Origin: Brevibacillus_H sp041920465
GTDB lineage: Bacteria; Bacillota; Bacilli; Brevibacillales; Brevibacillaceae
Reading direction: 5' to 3'
Assembly: GCA_041920465.1 (NCBI GenBank)
Contig: JBHGXW010000049.1
Span: forward strand, 29,688-93,687
Length of the DNA stretch: 64,000 nucleotides
The position numbers were made by a program, and so were the translations under genes. The notes under the pieces are model-generated. The model was not told the DNA's origin. It ran no database searches and worked only from the letters and a program-made list of their open reading frames with translations. Shown piece after piece: positions 41,394-49,764 of this stretch; position 1 is the first letter of the stretch, and each line of letters starts with the position of its first letter.

Positions 41394-42683
41394 TTACTCT
41401 TCAACCTGATATGCGATTTGTCCGTCTACGATCGTAAGCACCGGCCAGCCTTGGCATTCCCATCCGGCAAATGGCGTGTTTTTGCCCTTGCTTGCAAACT
41501 GATCGGGGTCAATTGCTTGTTTCTTCTCCAAATCAATGACGACCAGATCGGCGTATTCACCTTCTGCTAGTTTTCCGTACGGCAGGTTAAATATTTCCGC
41601 CGGCTTCTTCGCCATCTTGTCGACCAATTCTGCCAGCGTCAATTCGCCGGTCAGCACCAGATGGGTGTAAAGAAGCGGGAAAGCCGTCTCCAATCCGACA
41701 ATTCCGAACGGCGCACGCTCCATTCCCTTCGCTTTTTCTTCTTCTGTGTGAGGGGCATGATCTGTCGCAATGATGTCGATCGTACCGTCCTTCAATCCTG
41801 CAATCAGCGCTGCACGGTCTTCTTTGGACCGAAGCGGCGGATTCATTTTCCAGCGGGTATCCAGGTTCTCCGGAATATCTTCATCACACAACAGCAGGTG
41901 ATGCGGAGTTACCTCTGTCGTTACGTTCACCCCTGCCCGCTTGCCGTCGCGCACCAGGCGCACCGATTCTTTCGCGCTGATGTGGCAGACGTGGTAATGT
42001 ACGCCGGTTTGCTCCGCAAGCAGGATGTCACGCCCTACATGAATCGATTCCGATTCGGACGGGATGCCCGGGAGTCCATGGAGCCTGGCGACCACTCCGT
42101 CATGCAGTGCGCTGCCTTTTTCAATCAACGAGTCGTCTTCACAGTGGGCGACTACGGACAGGTTCAGTGCTTTGGCCCGTTTCATCGCTTCTTTCATCAT
42201 CGCGCTCGACTGCACGCCCACTCCGTCATCGGTTACCGCTACGATGCCTGCTTCTTTCAAGGCGGCGAAGTCGGTCAGCTCTTTTCCCAGCTCGCGAATG
42301 GTGATTGCGCCGTAAGGAAGTACCCGCGCCAGATTGGCTGCTTTCGCTTTTTCATGCACATAGCGGACTGTCTCCACGCTGTCGATTACAGGGCGGGTGT
42401 TGGGCATGCAGGCGACCGTCGTAAAACCGCCCCGCACGGCCGCTTTTGTTCCTGTCTCTATGGTTTCTTTGGCCTCGAAGCCAGGTTCTCTTAAGTGCAC
42501 ATGCATGTCGATAAAACCGGCTGTTACGAATTTACCCGCTACATCAATGATTTGATCCGCAGCTTCATTCGCCTCCAGCTTTTCAGCGATTTGGACGATG
42601 CGGTTGCCTTCTATTTTGATGTCGCGCGTGATGAAGCCGCCTGTTGAAGTTAGGAGTTTACCGCTTCTAAGGATGATTCCCAT
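41394..42683 (-). CDS. pyrC: Dihydroorotase
   Basis: Cyclises carbamoyl aspartate to dihydroorotate. The 429 residues are the class I form. Zinc ligands appear in GFIDMHVHLREPG (HxH), with VAHCEDDSL, HVCHISAKESV and the catalytic Asp in IDIIATDHAPHTEEEK. The start overlaps pyrB by 34 bases; GGAGG lies upstream. No dihydroorotate dehydrogenase gene is near, although its substrate is made here. Confidence 0.95.
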   Translation of the reverse strand: MGIILRSGKLLTSTGGFITRDIKIEGNRIVQIAEKLEANEAADQIIDVAGKFVTAGFIDMHVHLREPGFEAKETIETGTKAAVRGGFTTVACMPNTRPVIDSVETVRYVHEKAKAANLARVLPYGAITIRELGKELTDFAALKEAGIVAVTDDGVGVQSSAMMKEAMKRAKALNLSVVAHCEDDSLIEKGSALHDGVVARLHGLPGIPSESESIHVGRDILLAEQTGVHYHVCHISAKESVRLVRDGKRAGVNVTTEVTPHHLLLCDEDIPENLDTRWKMNPPLRSKEDRAALIAGLKDGTIDIIATDHAPHTEEEKAKGMERAPFGIVGLETAFPLLYTHLVLTGELTLAELVDKMAKKPAEIFNLPYGKLAEGEYADLVVIDLEKKQAIDPDQFASKGKNTPFAGWECQGWPVLTIVDGQIAYQVEE

Positions 42684-43597
42684 GCCTTCACGCCTCCGTT
42701 CATTGCGTATTCCAGTACTGCCATGCGAACGGCTACACCGTTCGTTACCTGTTTAAAAATCAGCGACCGCTCACACTCTACCAGGTCTGTATGAATCTCC
42801 ACTCCGCGATTCACCGGCGCCGGATGCATGATCACCGCTCCCGGCTTCATCGCGCGTTCTCTTTCCAGCGTCAGGCCGTATGCCAGGTGATAAGCTTCAG
42901 CGGAATCAAACAGCGTTTCGTGGTGGCGTTCCAACTGAACTCTGAGCATCATCACCACATCGGCGGTGCGAACAGCTTCGTCAAAATCGACAATCTCAAC
43001 GCCAGCCGGCAGTTGGTCCTTGGGAAGCAGCATGCTTGGCGGACCGGCCAAAACCAGCTTCGCTCCCAACTTAGGCAGGGCATGCAGGTGGGAACCCGCG
43101 ACCCGGCTGTGGCGCAAATCTCCGGCAATTGCCACTTTTAGTCCGGCCAGCTGTCCGAATTGCTGCTTCATCGTCAGCAAATCGAGCAGGCATTGCGTCG
43201 GATGCTCGTTGGTTCCGTCCCCGGCATTAATCACAGCGAGCCCTGCCTTTGCTGCCATTTCGTCGATCAATCCGTTTTGGCTGGTGCGGATGACGGCTGC
43301 TTCCACGCCCATTGACTCAAGCGTTTTCAGCGTGTCGTACATCGTTTCACCCTTGGTTGTTGAAGACGTCTCGGCACTGAAGTTGAGCACATGGGCTCCG
43401 AGCCGTTTCTCCGCCACTTCGAACGAAAAACGTGTGCGGGTGCTTGGTTCAAAGAACAGATTGGCGACAAAACGTCCTGCCAGCGCATCTGCTTGCACTC
43501 CGGGTTGTTTTGCCCAAAAGTCCGCCCTGTCAAGGAGTGCCTCGATTTGATTTACTGCCAGATTCTTCATTCCAGTCAGATGTACGATTTTGCTCAT
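42650..43597 (-). CDS. pyrB: Aspartate carbamoyltransferase, catalytic subunit
   Basis: Joins carbamoyl phosphate and aspartate. The 315 residues start MSKIVHLTGMKN and show the carbamoyl phosphate motif FFEPSTRTRFSFEVAEKRLGA, then GDGTNEHPTQCLLD, AIAGDLRHSRVAGS and MHPAPVNRGVEI. The start at 43597 is downstream of GGTGGG; a longer frame from 43639 runs into the attenuator. A PyrR-dependent terminator lies ahead at 43636-43762. No pyrI gene is present, as in other Bacilli. Confidence 0.95.
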   Translation of the reverse strand: MSKIVHLTGMKNLAVNQIEALLDRADFWAKQPGVQADALAGRFVANLFFEPSTRTRFSFEVAEKRLGAHVLNFSAETSSTTKGETMYDTLKTLESMGVEAAVIRTSQNGLIDEMAAKAGLAVINAGDGTNEHPTQCLLDLLTMKQQFGQLAGLKVAIAGDLRHSRVAGSHLHALPKLGAKLVLAGPPSMLLPKDQLPAGVEIVDFDEAVRTADVVMMLRVQLERHHETLFDSAEAYHLAYGLTLERERAMKPGAVIMHPAPVNRGVEIHTDLVECERSLIFKQVTNGVAVRMAVLEYAMNGGVKAWESSLEAVNS

Positions 43598-43635
43598 GGA
43601 AACCCACCGTCCCCTTCGTATTGATAGCAAATTTT

Positions 43636-43762
43636 GCAAAAAAAGCTTCTCACCGTTTTGGCCCTAAGAGGCGTGAGGTAAGAAGCTTCAGCATGTGTTT
43701 GCGAAGTTGTAAGTACAGCGTGAAGCGCCTGCACTCCTTACCAGCCTCTCTGTGCCGATTTA
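43636..43762 (-). promoter_or_regulatory. PyrR attenuator between pyrP and pyrB
   Basis: The RNA contains a PyrR-binding loop (43733-43762; GGCACAGAGAGGCTGG) and, further on, a terminator hairpin (43643-43654 with 43677-43688) followed by seven T. PyrR with UMP stabilises the anti-antiterminator, so the terminator forms and pyrB is not read. Confidence 0.85.
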
Positions 43763-43780
43763 AAGGATAGCGATTGGACG

Positions 43781-45121
43781 TTACGCGATCTGTTTTTGTT
43801 TTTGCGCTTCTCCCATTGCGGATTCCTTGCCCGGCAGGATCGCGTGCAGGATGATCCCCAGGAATGTGGAGAAAGCGATGTTATCGATGGTCAGGTTGGT
43901 TAAGAAGGACTGCCAGAAGGTAGCCCCTTCGAAGCTGATTTTGTAACCGCCGATACCGGTTACGAGAATGGCCGCGGAGATAATCATGTTGCGTTTGTTG
44001 GAGAAGTCCACTTGATTCTCCACGTACATGCGCAGACCTTGTGCAGCAATGATACCGAACAGGATAATGGACACACCGCCCAAAACTGCGGTAGGAATCG
44101 TCATCAGAAGCGCACTGATTTTGCCTACGAAGGAGAAGAGAATCGCGAACACGGCGGCCAAGCCGATTACGTAGCGGCTGTATACTCTGGTGATGGCCAA
44201 TACCCCGATGTTTTCGCCGTAAGTTGTTGCCGGAGGCCCACCCAGGAAAGCGGCAAGCGATGTGGCCACACCGTCACCCAGAATACTGCGGTGCAAGCCA
44301 GGGTCTTTCATCAGGTCGCGATCCATTACTTTACCGGTAACCAGCAGGTGGCCCAAATGTTCTGCCAGCGTAACGAATGCGACAGGTGCGATGATCAGAG
44401 CCGGAATCCATGTTCCGGGTGTGGACATGGCAGCGAAAACTTCTCCGCCTTTCAAGGCAGGTACGGCAATCCAGTGTGCCGATGCTACTTTGGACCAGTC
44501 AATCAGTTCCGGATGGCGAATCAGCGTGTACAGATAACCGGCGACAATACCGATCAAAATCGGGATGAGAGCGAAGAATCCGCGCAGCATCACAGCAGCC
44601 AGCACCGTGACAAGAACCGTAACCAGTGAAATCTCGATCGAGGTTAAGGAGATGACCGATTTGCCGTCAACTTGCACTTTCGTTGCCATATCAACCGCAA
44701 CGCCGGCAAGGCTAAGGCCGATTACCACAATGATGGAAGCGATCACCACAGGCGGCAGGACGCGGTTCAACCAATTCACACCGCTTCTTTGGACGATCAG
44801 GGCGACGACGATGTAGACGAGCCCTGACAGCATACAGCCCAAGAGCGCCGTTCCCACTCCGTATTTGGCGGATACGGTAATGATCGGCCCGATGAAGGCG
44901 AAGGATGATCCAAGATAGTTAGGGATTTTTCCATTGGTAATCAGTAAGAAGAGAAGGGTTCCGATCCCGCTGGAGAGAAGTGCGGCGGACGGCTCCAGTC
45001 CCGTCAGCATCGGCACCAGCACGGTTGCCCCGAACATGGCGAACAAGTGCTGGATACTGAGCGGCAACCATTTCGAGATGGACGGCACTTCATGTACGTC
45101 GATGAAATTTTTTTGATTCAT
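43781..45121 (-). CDS. pyrP: Uracil permease
   Basis: A uracil:proton symporter of the NCS2/UraA family with 446 residues from the ATG at 45121 (MNQKNFIDVHEVPS). About 14 hydrophobic segments are visible; substrate-site signatures are SIQHLFAMFGATVLVP and the region FLGGPPATTYGENIGVLAITR. The longer frame from 45247 would translate the attenuator terminator and is not real. It sits between two PyrR attenuators, as in Bacillus. Confidence 0.94.
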   Translation of the reverse strand: MNQKNFIDVHEVPSISKWLPLSIQHLFAMFGATVLVPMLTGLEPSAALLSSGIGTLLFLLITNGKIPNYLGSSFAFIGPIITVSAKYGVGTALLGCMLSGLVYIVVALIVQRSGVNWLNRVLPPVVIASIIVVIGLSLAGVAVDMATKVQVDGKSVISLTSIEISLVTVLVTVLAAVMLRGFFALIPILIGIVAGYLYTLIRHPELIDWSKVASAHWIAVPALKGGEVFAAMSTPGTWIPALIIAPVAFVTLAEHLGHLLVTGKVMDRDLMKDPGLHRSILGDGVATSLAAFLGGPPATTYGENIGVLAITRVYSRYVIGLAAVFAILFSFVGKISALLMTIPTAVLGGVSIILFGIIAAQGLRMYVENQVDFSNKRNMIISAAILVTGIGGYKISFEGATFWQSFLTNLTIDNIAFSTFLGIILHAILPGKESAMGEAQKQKQIA

Positions 45122-45202
45122 TGCTCCCCCTGCTTTCTTTTGTTTACTAGTATGTCTCACACCCCCCCAATCTAAGCTTGCGAGGCGCTGGGCGAGGCCA
45201 AA

Positions 45203-45320
45203 GAAAAAACCTCTTTGTGAAGGACACAAAGAGGCAGACTTACTCATGCGCAGACATTCGAAACCCGTCCGAACGGCACATCAAGAGCACATCTCCTCTT
45301 CCCAACCTCACAGGATTAGT
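45203..45320 (-). promoter_or_regulatory. PyrR attenuator between pyrR and pyrP
   Basis: A PyrR-binding element (45293-45318; ATCCTGTGAGGTTGGG) precedes a perfect 10-bp terminator stem (45210-45219 with 45225-45234) followed by six T. Its GAGGTT loop differs a little from the GAGAGG of the other two. Confidence 0.8.
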
Positions 45321-45331
45321 ATTAAAGAGGA

Positions 45332-45874
45332 TTATTCACTTTCTTTTGTAATCGTCACTCGGTCAATCCCGTCTGATTCCACCAGTTGGACGGCGATAAT
45401 CTCGCTACGGGAAGTTGGCACGTTTTTACCGACATAATCAGGCCGGATCGGCAGTTCCCGATGCCCCCGGTCTACCAGTACCGCCAATTGAATCATCCTG
45501 GGCCTGCCCTGATCAATCACCGCATCAAGCGCTGCTCTCACGGTTCTGCCGGTATACAGGACATCGTCTACCAGGATAACCGTTTTGCCGGTAATATCCC
45601 CCGGCAGCTTCGCCCCCTGAAACACTGCATCTTCCGCCTTATGCGTCAGATCATCGCGGTAGAAGGTGATATCCAGTTCGCCGACCGGAACCTTCACGTT
45701 CTCAATCTGCTCGATGCGTTCCGCGATCTTCTCGGCGAGGTAAACTCCGCGTGTTTTGATCCCCACGACGATGCAATCTTCGACACCTTTATTGCGTTCG
45801 ATAATCTCGTGGGCTATCCGGGTAAGCGCACGGCGGATAGCAGCTTCATCCATGATTATGCTTTTGTCACTCAC
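45332..45874 (-). CDS. pyrR: Pyrimidine operon attenuation protein / uracil phosphoribosyltransferase
   Basis: PyrR binds pyr mRNA when UMP is high and causes termination; it also has weak uracil phosphoribosyltransferase activity. The 180 residues start at GTG 45874 (MSDKSIIMDEAAIRRALTR). The PRPP motif is VILVDDVLYTGRTVRAA, and RNA-contact residues are in GIKTRGVYLA and KNVPTSRSE. GGAGGGG is seven bases upstream. It is first in the operon, after the leader attenuator. Confidence 0.95.
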   Translation of the reverse strand: MSDKSIIMDEAAIRRALTRIAHEIIERNKGVEDCIVVGIKTRGVYLAEKIAERIEQIENVKVPVGELDITFYRDDLTHKAEDAVFQGAKLPGDITGKTVILVDDVLYTGRTVRAALDAVIDQGRPRMIQLAVLVDRGHRELPIRPDYVGKNVPTSRSEIIAVQLVESDGIDRVTITKESE

Positions 45875-45917
45875 CGAACAACCCCTCCTACCCACAACTT
45901 TCAAAATCAGATCCCAT

Positions 45918-46040
45918 CAAAAAAGCTTCTTGTCCGCTGACAAGAAGCATGTGATCAGGTGTGAACAAAGGGTACACGTACCCCTGCTATTCCGTATTGA
46001 TCCGATGTCCTTGCCAGCCTCTCGGGACTGGATTTAAAGG
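45918..46040 (-). promoter_or_regulatory. PyrR attenuator in the pyr operon leader
   Basis: A PyrR-binding element (46001-46033; TCCAGTCCCGAGAGGCTGG) precedes a perfect 10-bp terminator stem (45925-45934 with 45939-45948) with six T after it. It controls pyrR and everything downstream. Confidence 0.88.
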
Positions 46041-46059
46041 TTTCTCATTTGCTATATGC

Positions 46060-46088
46060 ATTATGCCATGTCGAAATCCGCCTGTCAA
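46060..46088 (-). promoter_or_regulatory. Sigma-A promoter of the pyr operon
   Basis: TTGACA (46083-46088) and CATAAT (46060-46065) with a 17-base spacer. The transcript starts about 10-20 bases before the first PyrR element. Confidence 0.8.
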
Positions 46089-46089
46089 T

Positions 46090-47019
46090 CTATTGTTGGC
46101 GCAAAAATGTTAAAACTTCTTGCATGTCTTCAGGAAGCGGTGCTTCAAATTCCAGATACTCGCCGGTTTTCGGATGCACGAAGCCAAGTGTTTTGGCATG
46201 CAGCGCTTGCCCGTTCAGTTCCAGGGTGTCCTTAGGCCCGTATTTCGGGTCGGAAGCCAACGGATAACCGATGTATTTCATATGAACCCGGATTTGGTGC
46301 GTTCGGCCCGTTTCCAGTTTTAATTCAACCAGCGTGTACTCTTTGAACCGCTCCAAGACAACGAAATGGGTGACGGCCGGTTTGCTGTTTTCAAACACGA
46401 CAGCCATCTGCTGGCGGTTCTTCGGGTCCCGTCCGATGGGAGCGTCGATCGTGCCCATTTCGTGTGGAATGACTCCATGAACGATCGCCACGTATTTGCG
46501 GTTTACGGTATGGTTTTTCAACTGCTCCGCCAAACCGGCATGGGCTTTGTCATTTTTGGCGACCATCAGAAGCCCTGACGTGTCCTTGTCAATCCGGTGC
46601 ACGATTCCCGGTCTCATCACGCCGTTTATGCCGGATAAATCTTTGCAATGGGCCAGCAGCCCGTTCACCAGTGTACCGCTGTAATGTCCGGGAGCGGGAT
46701 GAACGACCAGCCCGCGCGGCTTGTTCACCACCACGACGTCCTCATCTTCATAAACAATGTCAAGATCCATCGGCTCCGGCTTGATGTTCAACTCTTTTGG
46801 CGGCGGCACGCGCAAGGTAATTTCATCGTCAACCGAAACCTTGTAATTGCTTTTTACCGGTTCGTTGTTGACGGTCACCCGCTCTTCTTTAATCCATGTC
46901 TGCACCATCGAGCGTGACCAGTCTTCGTTTTGAGCGGTAATAAATTTGTCAATCCGCACTCCCTTGTCTTCCGCTTCCACAGTCCAATCATATCGTTCAA
47001 AAATAGCTGTATCGTTCAT
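46090..47019 (-). CDS. rluD: 23S rRNA pseudouridine synthase, RluD family
   Basis: A pseudouridine synthase of 309 residues acting on 23S rRNA helix 69 or related sites. An N-terminal S4 domain (about 15-75: VRIDKFITAQNEDWSRS) precedes the catalytic domain with VVVNKPRGLVVHPAPGH and the catalytic Asp in GIVHRIDKDTSGLLMVAK. In Bacillus the homologue is ylyB, next to lspA and upstream of pyrR, exactly as here. A short gap separates it from lspA. No terminator is seen before the pyr promoter, which overlaps its end. Confidence 0.92.
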   Translation of the reverse strand: MNDTAIFERYDWTVEAEDKGVRIDKFITAQNEDWSRSMVQTWIKEERVTVNNEPVKSNYKVSVDDEITLRVPPPKELNIKPEPMDLDIVYEDEDVVVVNKPRGLVVHPAPGHYSGTLVNGLLAHCKDLSGINGVMRPGIVHRIDKDTSGLLMVAKNDKAHAGLAEQLKNHTVNRKYVAIVHGVIPHEMGTIDAPIGRDPKNRQQMAVVFENSKPAVTHFVVLERFKEYTLVELKLETGRTHQIRVHMKYIGYPLASDPKYGPKDTLELNGQALHAKTLGFVHPKTGEYLEFEAPLPEDMQEVLTFLRQQ

Positions 47020-47085
47020 CTTAAACTCCTACTTGTGATTTCTATCCCTAATGTGAGCGTAAGCCGGCTGAAACATGCAAGCTGC

Positions 47086-47538
47086 CTACATCCGGCTGCG
47101 CTTTGATTCCAGCAAAAGATCCAGTATCAACAGGCCTACGCCAATCGTGATCGCAGCATCGGCAACATTAAAAATCGGAAAGTGAATCAGCGTGAAATCG
47201 AGGAAGTCGACTACTTTTCCGGTGCTGACCCGGTCGATAAAATTGCCGACCGCACCGCCCAGCACCAGAGCAAGTGCCCACGAAATGCGCGGCTGGCGTT
47301 TGCCGGTGCGAATCAGGGAGAAAATAATGCCGAAAATGACGCCCACTGTGATGACAATAAACAACAAGCGCTGATTTTGCAGGATTCCGAAAGCAGCTCC
47401 CATATTCCGGTGAGAAGTTAATTGAAACACAGCAGGGATAAGCGGGATCGATTGCCCCAACTCCATATTTTTGACCACCAGATATTTGGTCAGCTGATCA
47501 AGCACAACGACTGCGAGTGCAACGAAATAATAAACCAC
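47086..47538 (-). CDS. lspA: Lipoprotein signal peptidase (signal peptidase II)
   Basis: An integral membrane aspartic protease that removes signal peptides from prolipoproteins. The 150 residues have four transmembrane helices. Catalytic motifs are GNFIDRVSTGKVVDF and FPIFNVADAAITIG (the two Asp). I chose GTG 47538 (VVYYFVALAVVVLDQ) because AGAGGAGG lies eight bases upstream. It matches the lipoproteins seen in the window (amino acid binding protein, DUF4247 protein). Confidence 0.93.
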   Translation of the reverse strand: MVYYFVALAVVVLDQLTKYLVVKNMELGQSIPLIPAVFQLTSHRNMGAAFGILQNQRLLFIVITVGVIFGIIFSLIRTGKRQPRISWALALVLGGAVGNFIDRVSTGKVVDFLDFTLIHFPIFNVADAAITIGVGLLILDLLLESKRSRM

Positions 47539-47592
47539 TGACAAATCCTCCTCTATGTACGACACCCGAAATTGTAACACAACGCAAGTTTC

Positions 47593-48234
47593 TCAATCAA
47601 ACCAGCTTTTCAGCTTGCGGTAAAGACGGTACCCTTTGCGTACGCCATCCAGGACCCACAAGGGAATTTTCCAGCCGCGGTCCTTGAGAAACGGCAAGTA
47701 AATCTTATAGTAAGCTTTGCGCAAGTCATGCCATTTCTTGTCGTGTTCATTCTTATAGTAATCTGAAACATCGATCAAATAGCCCCGTCCCTGGTGCATC
47801 AGGACGTTTTTGCCGTGTACGTCGTGCGGAAACAAGCCTTTTTTTCTCGCTTCATGCAAGGCCTCTTCCACATCTTCGATCACCTGCGGGGGTATGGGAA
47901 TGCCGAAACGAAGACAGTCGAACAGCGGAATGCCGCGAATCCGTTTCAAAACGAGGTAGTTCTCCCCCGTTTGATAACAGTGCGGGAAATAGCGCGACTC
48001 TCCCAGCTTCCCGTAGACTTCAATCTCTTTTTCGATCCCCGGACGGTTGGGAGCATACAGTTTGACAACCAGGTCCGGGTAGTCGGGATGCCCGAAAACA
48101 CCCGCGTAATTCCCTGTGCCAACCAATTCCCACGGTTTGGGTATGTGCGTCACGATCACCGGATCATCTTCAGAAGGACTATGCAGTTTCACTTCCTGTA
48201 AAAAGTCTGCTAAAACTTCCTGGTCAATCTTCAC
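47593..48234 (-). CDS. Small Ser/Thr kinase-like protein
   Basis: A 213-residue protein with a reduced kinase fold. The ATP Lys is in DLVVKLYAPNRPG, the catalytic loop is HDVHGKNVL (Asp and Asn at the expected spacing), and the metal Asp is in YLIDVSDYYK. A clear glycine-rich loop is missing (GTGNYAGVFG replaces it), and no C-lobe beyond the metal site is evident. Similar small kinases occur in Bacilli without known substrates. The start is GTG with a weak ribosome binding site. It lies just upstream of lspA. Confidence 0.65.
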   Translation of the reverse strand: MKIDQEVLADFLQEVKLHSPSEDDPVIVTHIPKPWELVGTGNYAGVFGHPDYPDLVVKLYAPNRPGIEKEIEVYGKLGESRYFPHCYQTGENYLVLKRIRGIPLFDCLRFGIPIPPQVIEDVEEALHEARKKGLFPHDVHGKNVLMHQGRGYLIDVSDYYKNEHDKKWHDLRKAYYKIYLPFLKDRGWKIPLWVLDGVRKGYRLYRKLKSWFD

Positions 48235-48301
48235 GCATACATCCGCTCATTTCATTGGTTTATACAGGCCTCTATTGTATCAAAAGGATATAAATATATA
48301 C

Positions 48302-48332
48302 AGAAAAAGCTTGCCATTCGACAGGCAAGCTT
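48302..48332 (-). terminator. Terminator of the alpha-glucan operon
   Basis: A 9-bp stem, AAGCTTGCC/GGCAAGCTT (48307-48315 with 48324-48332), is followed on the minus strand by TTTTTC. It lies 8 bases after the phosphohexomutase stop. Confidence 0.8.
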
Positions 48333-48339
48333 CCCTCTT

Positions 48340-49764
48340 TCACACACTGACTTCCATAAACCAATCGCGAATCGCCTCTTCCAATTTGCTCAGTGCTGCC
48401 TGGTTGGTCGCTTCGCAGTAGACACGCAGGAGCGGTTCGGTGCCAGATGGACGAATCAGCACCCAATGCTCTTCTTCCAACAACAGCTTGACGCCATCGG
48501 TCCGCTGTACCCTTTTTACCCGATAAGGCCCTACCTCGATCGGCGGATGCTCCAGAAGATTTTGAACCATCTTGCTCTGGCCGCTGTACTTCAGGTCTAT
48601 TCTCCTGGTGAAGCACTCTCCGAATTCGTTGTGCAAATCCATTAAAATTCTCGCCAGCGGTTTGCCTTCCCACGCGCACATTTCCGCGACAAGCAAATTG
48701 ATCAGAATGCCGTCTTTTTCCGGAATGTGGGAAAGTATGCTGCAGCCGCCGCTTTCTTCTCCGCCGATCAGCACGTCACCTGCCAACATCTCCGCTCCTA
48801 TGTATTTGAAGCCTACCGGAGTCTCGACAAGCTCCAAGCCATACGCTTCGGCAATCCGGTCAAGCAGATGGGTGGTCGCCAACGTCCTGACAATCCGCCC
48901 GCTCATTCCTCTGTTTTTTACCAGATGACGAGTCAACAGGGCAATCACCTGATTGGATGGCACATACTGCCCGAAGTGATCAACTACACCGAAACGATCG
49001 GCGTCACCGTCATTGGCCAGACCCAAATCCGCCTTATGCTTGACCACTTCTCCCCTCAATTCTGCGAGGTGTTTGTCGTTCGGCTCAGGGAGAATTCCGC
49101 CAAACTGCGGATCTTCTTCTTCATGGATGCTGACTGGTTCCAAGCCGGCATTGTGCAACAGAGAACTGACGTAACCGATTCCTGCCCCATACATCGGATC
49201 GACCACAATCTTCAGCTTGGCATCCCTGATTTTATCAAAGTGGATCATCCGCCGGACATGCGCTTCATAATGCGGGCGAAGATAGATGTATTGCATCAGC
49301 TTGCGGGTGGACGCCTCCTCCAGGCTGATGCTTTGCACATTGCCCCTCTTCTGGATTTCTCCGATTAACTCCTCCAGCCGCTTGGTGATTTGCGGATTGG
49401 CTGGCCCGGCATATTCCGGGATGTATTTCAATCCGTTATATTCTGGCGGATTGTGGCTGGCGGTAATCATAATGGCACCGCTGGCAGCGAAATGCTTGAC
49501 GCCAAAGGCAAGGACAGGCGTCGGAGTCGCTTCGTTGACCAGCATCGCATGAATCCCGTTGGCGCAAAGGACACTTACGACTTCCTGCGCAAACGACCGG
49601 CTCATGAAGCGCGTATCATGCCCGACGATAATTACCTGCTCCTGCATGCAGTTTTCAAGGGTGTACTCGGCGATCGCCTGAGCGACAATCCGCACATTCT
49701 CCATCGTAAATTGATCGGCAAGAATGGCCCTCCAACCATCTGTTCCAAAGGCAATTTTTTTCAT
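48340..49764 (-). CDS. Phosphoglucomutase/phosphomannomutase family enzyme
   Basis: An intact alpha-D-phosphohexomutase of 474 residues. All catalytic loops are present: the phosphoserine loop ITASHNPPEYNG (Ser near residue 100), the metal loop DGDADRFGVVD (near 251), a substrate loop with GGEESGG, and the phosphate-binding RPSGTEPLLRVY at the C-terminus. It probably interconverts glucose 6-phosphate and glucose 1-phosphate to feed the operon's nucleotidyltransferase; mannose specificity is not excluded. Its start overlaps the GH15 stop by 4 bases. It is the last gene. Confidence 0.88.
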   Translation of the reverse strand: MKKIAFGTDGWRAILADQFTMENVRIVAQAIAEYTLENCMQEQVIIVGHDTRFMSRSFAQEVVSVLCANGIHAMLVNEATPTPVLAFGVKHFAASGAIMITASHNPPEYNGLKYIPEYAGPANPQITKRLEELIGEIQKRGNVQSISLEEASTRKLMQYIYLRPHYEAHVRRMIHFDKIRDAKLKIVVDPMYGAGIGYVSSLLHNAGLEPVSIHEEEDPQFGGILPEPNDKHLAELRGEVVKHKADLGLANDGDADRFGVVDHFGQYVPSNQVIALLTRHLVKNRGMSGRIVRTLATTHLLDRIAEAYGLELVETPVGFKYIGAEMLAGDVLIGGEESGGCSILSHIPEKDGILINLLVAEMCAWEGKPLARILMDLHNEFGECFTRRIDLKYSGQSKMVQNLLEHPPIEVGPYRVKRVQRTDGVKLLLEEEHWVLIRPSGTEPLLRVYCEATNQAALSKLEEAIRDWFMEVSV

